DNA from: Thermodesulfovibrionales bacterium
GTDB taxonomy: Bacteria > Nitrospirota > Thermodesulfovibrionia > Thermodesulfovibrionales > SM23-35
Direction of reading: 5' to 3'
DNA: 7,723 nt
Assembly: GCA_022865525.1 (NCBI GenBank)
Contig: JALHSV010000597.1
Span: forward strand, 1 to 7,723
Part shown: piece by piece, positions 1-5,681 of the stretch
How the letters are laid out: every line of letters starts with the position of its first letter
Numbering within the stretch: position 1 is the first letter of the stretch
Made by a program: the position numbers and the translations under genes
Notes under the pieces: model-generated
The model's database searches: none
The model's input: only the letters and a program-made list of their open reading frames with translations
Told to the model about the DNA's origin: nothing

Positions 1-65
1 TAATGCACTCCTTAGTAGGTTATAGGAAATGTTCTCGTCCATAAACATTTTATTATTTCATTATG

Positions 66-71
66 TATAAT
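66..71 (+). promoter_or_regulatory. Candidate -10 element for nrfHA
   Basis: A perfect TATAAT hexamer lies in an A/T-rich stretch. It would start transcription near position 78, about 23 bases before the preferred nrfH start at 101. No convincing -35 hexamer is seen about 17 bases upstream, and no FNR-like TTGAT-N4-ATCAA palindrome or sigma54 -24/-12 pair is visible in the 65 bases available. A promoter here would leave almost no leader for the alternative start at 83, which favours 101. Confidence 0.4.
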
Positions 72-100
72 TATCGTGAAACATGAATAGGGAGAGATTC

Positions 101-547
101 ATGACAAAATTATCCATTTTTTCCCTTACAATTCTTTCCGGCATTCTTTTGATTCCTCTTGTCTTATTCGGTAAGTCAGATTCTCAGGGGACATCAGACG
201 CTTCTACCTACTGTATCAGTTGCCATGTCATGCAGTCTGAATACGAGGCATGGGTGCATTCAGGAGCCCACAGGAGGAAAGAATGCGTTGACTGCCATCT
301 CCCGAATGAGAATAAGGCTGTCCACTACCTCTGGAAAGCAATTGACGGGATGAAAGATCTCCTGGTATTTCATTCAGGGAAGATTCCCGAACAGATAAAA
401 ATTTCATCACATGGGGAAAAGGTACTTCAGTCTAATTGCATCCGCTGTCACGAAACTACCGTTATGCTCATGGATCAGGAGAGGAAGTGCTGGAACTGCC
501 ACAGGAGAATTACCCATTTACATACAGGGATTACAGAAACATTCTAA
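101..547 (+). CDS. nrfH: NrfH, tetraheme cytochrome c, quinol dehydrogenase subunit of nitrite reductase
   Basis: This is the small membrane subunit of the NrfHA complex. It oxidises menaquinol and passes electrons to NrfA in the periplasm. Numbered from the start at 101 (148 aa), an uncleaved hydrophobic anchor spans roughly residues 5-24. Four heme-attachment motifs follow: C38-C41-H42 with Met44 (the CxxCHxM signature of NrfH heme 1), C62-C65-H66, C113-C116-H117 and C130-C133-H134. The IDGMKD stretch with Asp82 matches the conserved acidic site near heme 1. Length and heme order are normal for the NapC/NrfH family. An upstream in-frame ATG at 83 exists, but the purine-rich AGGGAGAG lies just before 101 and not before 83, so 101 is preferred. 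nrfA follows 88 bases downstream on the same strand, which makes the assignment secure. Confidence 0.95.
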   Translation: MTKLSIFSLTILSGILLIPLVLFGKSDSQGTSDASTYCISCHVMQSEYEAWVHSGAHRRKECVDCHLPNENKAVHYLWKAIDGMKDLLVFHSGKIPEQIKISSHGEKVLQSNCIRCHETTVMLMDQERKCWNCHRRITHLHTGITETF

Positions 548-623
548 CTCACATTATTCATAAACGTGACGGCAGATATTGTATTTGCCGGGACACATAA
601 AATGTATGACTAAAACATTCTAA
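543..623. repeat. Hairpin repeat, short copy, between nrfH and nrfA
   Basis: This segment is repeated in a longer form at 3034-3198. Shared blocks are TCTAACTCAC at the left, ATTCATAAAC, then CAGATATTGTATTTG, and CATAAAATGTATGA at the right. Its centre (570-590) is a hairpin: nine bases (570-578) pair with 582-590 around a three-base TTG loop, with one G-T pair. ATTCATA (556-562) and TATGA (605-609) give weaker outer pairing. The repeat starts inside the last codons of nrfH and ends at the nrfA ribosome binding site. It could act as a processing or stability element between the two genes, or simply be a small non-autonomous repeat. Confidence 0.7.
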
Positions 624-630
624 AGGAGGG
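622..630 (+). promoter_or_regulatory. Strong ribosome binding site of nrfA
   Basis: AAAGGAGGG lies five bases before the ATG at 636. This is a near-ideal Shine-Dalgarno sequence, much stronger than the AGGGAGAG before nrfH. That would suit higher production of the catalytic subunit than of the membrane subunit. Confidence 0.8.
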
Positions 631-635
631 TTTTT

Positions 636-2102
636 ATGGATAGAAAAATATCATCGTTTTTATTTTTGTTTGTGTTCGTTATATCGGCATTATTCCTCTC
701 ATACAGTTGTACCCCGCCGAAAACAGAACCGGTGAGACCTGTTAAGATCGCTGACGGCGATATCGATCCTGCGAACTGGGGCAAAGCATTTCCTATCCAT
801 TATGACCTATGGAAAAAGACAGAAGAGCCAACCGAAGCAGGCAAGAGCAAATACAAGAGGGGATTTGATACAGACAAGATCATTTACGACAAATTGTCTG
901 AATTTCCATTTTTGTCTCTGTTATTCAACGGCTGGGGCTTCGGCATCGAATACAATGAACCACGGGGACATGCTTACATGGTCATAGACCAGATTGATAT
1001 CGATGCAGGCAGAATAAAAGCCGGAGGTGTTTGCCTGACATGCAAAAGCCCTTATGCAACAAAGCTCGAAAAGGAAATGGGGATCGATTATTACAAGATG
1101 CCATTCAAAGAGGTGCTTGCAAAGATTCCTGAACAATTCCAGAAACTCGGAGTTGCCTGCATTGACTGCCACAATAACAAAGATATGTCACTCAATATCT
1201 CCCGCGGGTTTACACTGAATGCTGCCCTGAAAGACATGGGTGTTGATTCCGGCAAACTGACCCGTCAGGAAATGAGAAGCGCTGTTTGTGCGCAGTGCCA
1301 TGTCACCTATAACATTATTAAAGATCAGGAAATGAAATCAGTCGGCATCTACTTCCCCTGGCAAGGGAGCACGATGGGGAAGATTTCGATAGAAAATATC
1401 GTCAAAAGAGTGCGCAGCGATCCGTCTGTTCTCGAATGGAAACAGAACGTAACCGGCTACAAGATGCCGTTCATACGACATCCGGAATATGAATTATTTT
1501 CTTACAACAGCGTTCACTATAAGGCAGGTGCAGCATGTGCAGACTGTCATATGCCATACACTAAAGTCGGTACATATAAAGTATCAAACCACCGGGTCAC
1601 CAGTCCTCTGAAAACAGATCTCAGGGCATGCGTGCAGTGCCATTCAGAGAGTCCTGAATGGTTACGGGCACAGGTTGAATCCATCCAGGACAGAACTGTT
1701 TCTCTCATGATCCGTTCGGGTTATGCGACGGCTACCGTTGCAAAGCTCCTCGAAAAGGTGCATACCACCCAGGCTGCAGGAAAAACAATCGATACCCCAC
1801 TCTACGATAAGGCAAAAGACTATTACATGGAGGCCTTTCTGCGCCTCAATTTCATTGGCGCAGAAAACTCGGTAGGTTTCCACAACCCTGCTGAAGCGCT
1901 CAGGGTCCTTGGAGACTCCCTTGCTTTTGCCGGGAAATCTGAAGCTTTGCTCAGACAGGCTCTTGCGAAAGCAGGAGTTGATGTGCCGATAAAGGTTGAC
2001 CTTGAGATGAACAAGTACATCGAAGGCAGAGGGGAAAAGAAGCTGAAATTCAATCCCTCCGTGGAAATCAAAGACCCGTTCGGAGTTCAGGAAAGGTTTT
2101 AA
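636..2102 (+). CDS. nrfA: NrfA, ammonia-forming cytochrome c nitrite reductase (Arg-type)
   Basis: Catalyses six-electron reduction of nitrite to ammonium in the periplasm (DNRA), taking electrons from NrfH. At 488 aa it has the normal family size. The N-terminus is a hydrophobic signal (about residues 5-24) ending in SYSC, so Cys25 may be lipidated, although the lipobox is imperfect. The active-site heme is bound by C133-C136-K137, the diagnostic CxxCK motif. Four CxxCH hemes follow at C175, C218, C301 and C332. Catalytic residues align as Arg110 (NEPRGH), Tyr225 (CHVTY) and His282 (HPEYE). His112, His294, His319 and His416 are candidate distal heme ligands. Canonical enzymes bind calcium through Glu before the Tyr and Gln before the His. 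Here these positions are Thr224 and Arg281, as expected for the calcium-independent Arg-containing subclass described from Geobacter lovleyi. Confidence 0.97.
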   Translation: MDRKISSFLFLFVFVISALFLSYSCTPPKTEPVRPVKIADGDIDPANWGKAFPIHYDLWKKTEEPTEAGKSKYKRGFDTDKIIYDKLSEFPFLSLLFNGWGFGIEYNEPRGHAYMVIDQIDIDAGRIKAGGVCLTCKSPYATKLEKEMGIDYYKMPFKEVLAKIPEQFQKLGVACIDCHNNKDMSLNISRGFTLNAALKDMGVDSGKLTRQEMRSAVCAQCHVTYNIIKDQEMKSVGIYFPWQGSTMGKISIENIVKRVRSDPSVLEWKQNVTGYKMPFIRHPEYELFSYNSVHYKAGAACADCHMPYTKVGTYKVSNHRVTSPLKTDLRACVQCHSESPEWLRAQVESIQDRTVSLMIRSGYATATVAKLLEKVHTTQAAGKTIDTPLYDKAKDYYMEAFLRLNFIGAENSVGFHNPAEALRVLGDSLAFAGKSEALLRQALAKAGVDVPIKVDLEMNKYIEGRGEKKLKFNPSVEIKDPFGVQERF

Positions 2103-2113
2103 CACTCTTTGAT

Positions 2114-2160
2114 AAATCCTCCCCCCACCCCCCTTTTCCAAAGGGGGGCGAGGGGGGATT
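2114..2160. repeat. C-run/G-run palindrome between convergent genes
   Basis: A run of C tracts, a four-base TCCA loop, then G tracts. The inner nine bases CCCCCCTTT pair perfectly with AAAGGGGGG. The outer C6 and G6 tracts and the terminal AATCC/GGATT pair with slippage. It lies between the converging ends of nrfA (2102) and ppsR (2216), so it may work as a two-way terminator. No U-run follows directly on either strand, so it is not a textbook intrinsic terminator. From general knowledge, palindromes of this AATCCCCCC...GGGGGGATT type are abundant intergenic repeats in some Nitrospirota and Desulfobacterota genomes. The G tracts could also form a quadruplex. Confidence 0.65.
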
Positions 2161-2215
2161 GCTAACTATGAAGGTTTTTTCCCCAGATCACCAAATCATG
2201 CTGCCCCATCTGACA

Positions 2216-3019
2216 TTACTTCCTTTCCCGTCTCCACTCAATGATTTTGTTTGCAACCTCCTCAATTGAACTGAGTGTCACATCAATAATCTGTATGTCC
2301 TTTATCTGATGAAATATCCTTTGGCTGTACTCCAACTCCTTCTGAATATGGGTGATATCCAAATAATCACGTGTGGCTGCATATTTCATTCTTTTCTCCC
2401 TGATGAAGGCGAGCCTTTCCGGAGCAATAGTCAATCCCACTTTCTGCATAGTCACGTCAAAAATCTTATCCGGTGGTTTGATCCCTCCAATAAGAGGAAC
2501 ATTCGCTACTTTCAGCGTATAATTGCACGAGAGATAAAGACTTGTCGGGGTCTTTGATGTTCTTGAAACGCCAAAAAGGACAATATCTGCATCCTGCAGA
2601 CTTTCAATGCACTGTCCATCATCATGCCTGAGAGTAAAATCAATGGCTTCAGCAACTCGAATCGACTCCTCACTGACTCTTCTGTGTCTTCCGGGACTGA
2701 ATGTAGGATTCAAATTCCACATTTTCCCTATTCTCTCCAGATGGGGACCGAGAAGATCGACAGCAAAGAGATTTAATTTCCTTTTTTCCTTCCGGAGCCA
2801 GAGTCTGAGGTCCTTGGATACCAGTGAGTAGATGACAATCCCCTGCACTGCTTGCGCCTGATCAAGAATCGCCCTAATCTGTTCCTTGGTTTTTATGTAA
2901 GGAAATTTTTTGTAAACCGGTTCAATTCCCTTGAATTGAAGAAGCACCGCACTGATGACCATTTCAGCGGTAAATCCTGTTGCGTCAGAAACAATAAAAA
3001 CCTGAACTTTTTTCTTCAA
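2216..3019 (-). CDS. ppsR: PEP synthase / pyruvate phosphate dikinase regulatory protein (DUF299)
   Basis: A bifunctional serine/threonine kinase and Pi-dependent pyrophosphorylase. It switches phosphoenolpyruvate synthase or pyruvate phosphate dikinase off by ADP-dependent phosphorylation and on by phosphorolysis. The 267 aa match the family length. The N-terminus has the family pattern (FIVSDATGFTAE, residues 8-19). The nucleotide-binding loop GVSRTSKTPTS is at residues 150-160, followed by VANVPL and the GLTIAPERL segment (195-203). The start is TTG at 3019: a stop lies in frame 15 bases before it and AGAGGAGA (3029-3036) lies about 10 bases upstream. The target enzyme is not in this window, so PEPS-type and PPDK-type substrates cannot be told apart. 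The leader contains the long hairpin repeat (3034-3198). Confidence 0.93.
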   Translation of the reverse strand: MKKKVQVFIVSDATGFTAEMVISAVLLQFKGIEPVYKKFPYIKTKEQIRAILDQAQAVQGIVIYSLVSKDLRLWLRKEKRKLNLFAVDLLGPHLERIGKMWNLNPTFSPGRHRRVSEESIRVAEAIDFTLRHDDGQCIESLQDADIVLFGVSRTSKTPTSLYLSCNYTLKVANVPLIGGIKPPDKIFDVTMQKVGLTIAPERLAFIREKRMKYAATRDYLDITHIQKELEYSQRIFHQIKDIQIIDVTLSSIEEVANKIIEWRRERK

Positions 3020-3033
3020 TCGAGAGAATCTCC

Positions 3034-3198
3034 TCTAACTCACATTCATAAACTGGACTGCAGATATTGTATTTGAGCGGATTTGAATTCTGTCGAAGAC
3101 AGAATTCACCTCGGAGGCCCGAATTCATTCGGGCTGAGAATGAGTGAAAATACTGTATCTGCCGGCATACATAAAATGTATGAATAAAACAGCCTAAT
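3034..3198. repeat. Hairpin repeat, long copy with two internal hairpins
   Basis: This is the longer relative of the repeat at 543-623. The outer arms 3058-3074 and 3148-3164 are inverted copies of each other over 17 bases with three differences. Between them lie two independent hairpins. At 3084-3108, an 11-base perfect stem (TGAATTCTGTC) closes a GAA loop. At 3117-3134, GCCCGAA pairs with TTCGGGC around TTCA. The whole would fold as a cross-shaped structure, with ATTCATA (3044-3050) and TATGAAT (3179-3185) as outermost arms. It occupies most of the gap between coaD and ppsR and overlaps the edge of the ppsR ribosome binding site. No coding capacity is apparent. Confidence 0.75.
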
Positions 3199-3278
3199 AA
3201 ATTTCAGAGCCTGATACCGGGCCAGCTCCGGATCGGATCGCAGGAAGTTCACCGCTTTGCATAATCTCCTTCCTTACA

Positions 3279-3779
3279 TCATTCCGGTATGTCTTTCACC
3301 AGTCTGAACTTTTCCTGTAAGGCGGCTTCAACCGCTTCAGGCACAAGCCCCCGAACTGCCCCCCCCAATAACGCCACTTCCTTAATCACGCTTGAAGTAA
3401 TGAAACCGTACTCTTCGCTCGGCATCATAAATACCGTCTCAATATCAGCATCGAGTGTTCTGTTCATATGGGCCATTTGCAGTTCATTTTCGAAATCTGA
3501 AATAGCTCTCAGGCCACGGAGGATGGCATCTCCTTTCCTCTGCCTGACGTATTCAACGAGGAGGCCGCTAAATGCCTCTACCTTTGCCTCCTTTATTCCT
3601 GTCACTGCCAGGTTGATCATGTTCAACCTTTCCTGGATCGTGAAGAGGGGCTTTTTCTTGTGACTCGGTGCAACCGCTATAATCACCTCGTTAAATATTC
3701 TGACCGCTCTCTTGATAAGATCGAGGTGGCCGTTGGTTATGGGATCGAACGTCCCGGGATAAATCGCTCTCTTTTTCAT
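3279..3779 (-). CDS. coaD: Pantetheine-phosphate adenylyltransferase (CoaD)
   Basis: Transfers AMP from ATP to 4'-phosphopantetheine, giving dephospho-CoA and pyrophosphate, the penultimate step of coenzyme A synthesis in the cytoplasm. At 166 aa it is the usual bacterial length. YPGTFDPITNGH (residues 7-18) contains the nucleotidyltransferase TxGH motif with the ATP-binding His18. RGLRAISDFENELQMAHMNR (89-108) and the ITSSVIKE segment (127-134) are typical of CoaD. Its ATG overlaps the rsmD stop in the four-base ATGA arrangement, so the two genes are probably co-transcribed and translationally coupled. rsmD-coaD is a common pair in bacteria. Confidence 0.97.
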   Translation of the reverse strand: MKKRAIYPGTFDPITNGHLDLIKRAVRIFNEVIIAVAPSHKKKPLFTIQERLNMINLAVTGIKEAKVEAFSGLLVEYVRQRKGDAILRGLRAISDFENELQMAHMNRTLDADIETVFMMPSEEYGFITSSVIKEVALLGGAVRGLVPEAVEAALQEKFRLVKDIPE

Positions 3780-4354
3780 ATCCCCGCCTTTTTATAGAGT
3801 GTCAGTATGGTATCCCCATACCGGTAATTTTTATGCATCTTCAGGAAACCCTCCTGTTCAGGAAGTTCTTTTTTGAAAAAATGCTCAACAATCACGATAC
3901 CATCCTCGTGTAAAAGCTCCTCCCTTCCAAGAATCAGCAGGACTTTTTCGATCTCAGCAGATTGGTATGGAGGATCAATAAAAAAAAGATCATATTTTTC
4001 ATGATCTGAAGCTGCCTTTGTGAGAAACTCATCAGCTCTTCCCCATATGATCTCAGCCTTTTCAGAGAATCCGAAATCATGAGCATTGCGCTTCATGGTC
4101 TGTATCATCGAAGGATCAGACTCGATAAAAATGGCTTTAGCTGCACCTCTCGACAGGGACTCAAAACCCACTGTGCCTGTGCCGGCATAAAGGTCGACAA
4201 AGGTAGCTCCATCAACTCTGTCCCTCAGAATGTCAAAAAGTGCCTCTCTGACTTTTGAGGAAGTTGGCCTGAGCCTCTCTCCTCCCGGCCCTTTTGCGAA
4301 AAGTTTTTTTGTTGCGGTACGTCTCCCTTTCGCAGAACCTGCAGAGATCCTCAT
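3776..4354 (-). CDS. rsmD: 16S rRNA (guanine966-N2)-methyltransferase RsmD
   Basis: Methylates the exocyclic amine of G966 in 16S rRNA with S-adenosylmethionine, during assembly of the small subunit. Using the ATG at 4354 the protein is 192 aa and begins MRISAGSAKGRR, the usual RsmD N-terminus. LRPTSSKVREALFDIL (residues 28-43) is the family signature. DLYAGTGTVGFESLSRGA (54-71) is SAM motif I, and DPPY (127-130) is the N-methyltransferase catalytic motif. A longer frame opens at 4396, but its extra 14 residues do not resemble the family, have no ribosome binding site, and would lie upstream of a plausible promoter. The gene overlaps coaD by four bases. The sequence before ATG 4354 has only a weak AGG. 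Confidence 0.94.
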   Translation of the reverse strand: MRISAGSAKGRRTATKKLFAKGPGGERLRPTSSKVREALFDILRDRVDGATFVDLYAGTGTVGFESLSRGAAKAIFIESDPSMIQTMKRNAHDFGFSEKAEIIWGRADEFLTKAASDHEKYDLFFIDPPYQSAEIEKVLLILGREELLHEDGIVIVEHFFKKELPEQEGFLKMHKNYRYGDTILTLYKKAGI

Positions 4355-4362
4355 TTGCCTAT

Positions 4363-4391
4363 ATATTACTACAAGAGATATGAGGCTGCAA
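4363..4391 (-). promoter_or_regulatory. Candidate promoter of rsmD-coaD
   Basis: On the minus strand, TTGCAG (4386-4391) is followed after exactly 17 bases by TAATAT (4363-4368). Transcription would start near 4356, only a couple of bases before the rsmD ATG at 4354, giving an almost leaderless message. That would agree with the lack of a good ribosome binding site. A second A/T-rich candidate (TATACA near 4418) lies further upstream and would give a normal leader. Confidence 0.4.
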
Positions 4392-4435
4392 CACATTGAC
4401 GGTTCACTTCTCTTGTATATGTATACCGGATAACC

Positions 4436-4464
4436 TTGACGGAAAATACTGAAAGGGTGATAAT
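4436..4464 (+). promoter_or_regulatory. Sigma70-type promoter of yajQ
   Basis: TTGACG (4436-4441) and GATAAT (4459-4464) are separated by exactly 17 bases. Predicted transcription starts near 4471, leaving a leader of about 28 bases that contains the yajQ ribosome binding site. This excludes the longer reading frame that opens with TTG at 4436. Confidence 0.7.
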
Positions 4465-4498
4465 TCTACAAGAAATTTTTTCCATAGAGGGGGATATC

Positions 4499-4996
4499 AT
4501 GGCAGATGAGCATACGTTTGATATTGTAAGCAAAGTCGATTTGCAGGAGGTCTCAAATGCTGTTCAGCAGGCAGTGAAAGAGATAAGCCAGCGGTTCGAC
4601 TTTAAAGGGAGCAAGAGCAGCATTGACCTGAGCAAGGAAAAGGCAGAAATAACACTCGTGGCTGATGACGATTATAAACTGAAAAGCCTGACGGAAATCC
4701 TCAAAGCAAAACTGGTGAAGAGAAATGTGTCCCTGAAGACCCTGAATTTCGGTAATGTCGAGAAGGCTGCCGGTGATACGTTACGACAACTCGTATCCCT
4801 TCAGCAGGGATTATCACCGGAGAGGGCAAAGGATATCACAAAGCTGATTAAAGAGACGAAACTCAAGGTTCAAACAGAAATCCAGAAAGATCAGGTGCGG
4901 GTCAGGGCAAAGAAGATTGATGACCTCCAGGCGCTGATAAAGATGTTAAAGGAAAAGGACTTTGATTTCCATATTGAATTTATCAATTACCGGTAA
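4499..4996 (+). CDS. yajQ: YajQ-family nucleotide-binding protein (DUF520)
   Basis: A small cytoplasmic protein of the YajQ/UPF0234 family, with two ferredoxin-like domains and reported nucleotide binding. Some members in Xanthomonas and Pseudomonas bind cyclic di-GMP, but the cellular role is not settled and no such role can be read from this sequence. From the ATG at 4499 it is 165 aa, the usual family length. It begins MADEHTFDIVSKVDLQEV and continues with QRFDFKGSKSSIDL (residues 31-44), both family hallmarks. The terminal DFHIEFINYR is also typical. The start is supported by GAGGGGG (4487-4493) five bases upstream and by the promoter just before it. The gene is divergent from rsmD. Confidence 0.94.
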   Translation: MADEHTFDIVSKVDLQEVSNAVQQAVKEISQRFDFKGSKSSIDLSKEKAEITLVADDDYKLKSLTEILKAKLVKRNVSLKTLNFGNVEKAAGDTLRQLVSLQQGLSPERAKDITKLIKETKLKVQTEIQKDQVRVRAKKIDDLQALIKMLKEKDFDFHIEFINYR

Positions 4997-5124
4997 CCTG
5001 AAAAAAGCATCTGACAAATAGAATGGCAGGCAGATGACATTCCGGCATCCAATCCTATCATTATTCCATATTCTCGACGGTATGAGGAAGGAATCATCTC
5101 GAAACAACAGGGTAAAGATTTGAT

Positions 5125-5361
5125 ATGCTCTTGTTGCGTTGTTCTGCCTGCCGCAAGAAACTCTGGAGATATGACAAAATCGGCAAAGGAGAAGTGTTGC
5201 GATGCCATAAGCAAAGGATTGACAAGGATTACGGCAATTCTTCGACCGATGCAGATAAGATATACTGCCTTTGCGGGAATACTATCGGCATCGATAAGGG
5301 AAGTTACTTTAAGATGATCAGCAAGGCGTTCACGTATTCCGGGACGAAAAGAAATGCCTGA
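5125..5361 (+). CDS. Small zinc-ribbon-like protein of unknown function
   Basis: A 78-residue basic protein. The cysteine layout suggests a zinc-binding ribbon: C6-x2-C9 at the N-terminus, C27 in the middle, and C48-x-C50 followed by Gly, giving CSAC and CLCGN knuckles. The order (knuckle, KKLWRYDKIGKGEVLRC, second knuckle, GIDKG, YSGTKR tail) resembles a family of short conserved proteins I have seen in Desulfobacterota and Firmicutes. I cannot name it, and this recollection is not a database result. The ribosome binding site is poor (AGGG about 12 bases upstream of ATG 5125). A 146-codon frame on the opposite strand (4987-5427, TTG start) has no recognisable features and is treated as a shadow. 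A role in nucleic-acid or protein contacts is only a guess. Confidence 0.65.
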   Translation: MLLLRCSACRKKLWRYDKIGKGEVLRCHKQRIDKDYGNSSTDADKIYCLCGNTIGIDKGSYFKMISKAFTYSGTKRNA

Positions 5362-5425
5362 GGCCTGCTTATTTGTTACATAATATCCGAATGGTTTATT
5401 GATAGAACATATGCGGCTGTGATGC

Positions 5426-5587
5426 AAAAAAAAGTGGTGCCCCCTTCCCCTCTCTCAGCATAGTGTACATCCTGAGACATACAGCTTAAGACTCTTACGT
5501 CTAACTACGTACGTCCTTTGATCCTACAACTATTCTGCTGAGTCTGAGAGGAGCGAGATCACCACTTTTCCCTAAGTTCTCACTCTT
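5426..5587 (-). ncRNA. Candidate rod-shaped small RNA of about 160 nt
   Basis: Read on the minus strand, a near-consensus promoter (5594-5622) leads into a sequence that pairs end to end. Helices in plus coordinates: 5430-5439 with 5560-5569 (10 perfect pairs); 5447-5453 with 5547-5553; 5454-5460 with 5536-5542 (7 perfect pairs); 5461-5467 with 5525-5532, with small bulges; 5476-5483 with 5508-5515; and an apical AGAC/GTCT stem at 5489-5492/5499-5502. A roughly symmetric open loop (5468-5475 and 5516-5524) sits in the upper half. Three pairs are G-U on the minus RNA but would be C-A mismatches on the plus RNA, so the minus strand is favoured. It ends in eight U (5426-5433). The rod with an internal bubble and the length recall 6S RNA, but I cannot confirm that. 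A MITE-like repeat is the alternative. Confidence 0.6.
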
Positions 5588-5593
5588 GATTAA

Positions 5594-5622
5594 CTTATAC
5601 ACCCAAAAAGGTTGGTTGTCAA
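5594..5622 (-). promoter_or_regulatory. Near-consensus sigma70 promoter of the small RNA
   Basis: On the minus strand TTGACA (5617-5622) is a perfect -35, followed after exactly 17 bases by TATAAG (5594-5599). An A/T-rich stretch lies just upstream (5623-5660), as in UP elements of strong promoters. Transcription would start near 5587. No minus-strand protein gene follows, so the only visible product is the structured RNA. Confidence 0.75.
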
Positions 5623-5681
5623 GTTTTTTTATGGTTTTTTTTATAGTTTTATTCTATGGCTCAAAACGACTAACCTGATAT

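Noticed and set aside
1..82. A third copy of the hairpin repeat near the left edge (CATAAACATTTTAT)
   Set aside because: Only short A/T-rich matches are shared; the central CAGATATTGTATTTG block is absent.
83..100. Upstream ATG as the start of nrfH
   Set aside because: No ribosome binding site precedes it, and the TATAAT at 66-71 would leave almost no leader; AGGGAGAG fits the ATG at 101.
1662..2141. 159-codon minus-strand frame within nrfA
   Set aside because: It lies antisense to the well-supported C-terminal part of NrfA and has no domain-like features.
3034..3198. CRISPR array
   Set aside because: Repeated segments are inverted hairpin arms, not regularly spaced direct repeats, and no cas gene is present.
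4436..4498. N-terminal extension of YajQ from TTG 4436
   Set aside because: The extension does not match the family, overlaps the promoter hexamers, and the ATG at 4499 has an excellent ribosome binding site.
4987..5427. 146-codon minus-strand frame with a TTG start
   Set aside because: No recognisable motif and no ribosome binding site. It is opposite the more protein-like zinc-ribbon frame and partly overlaps the small RNA end.
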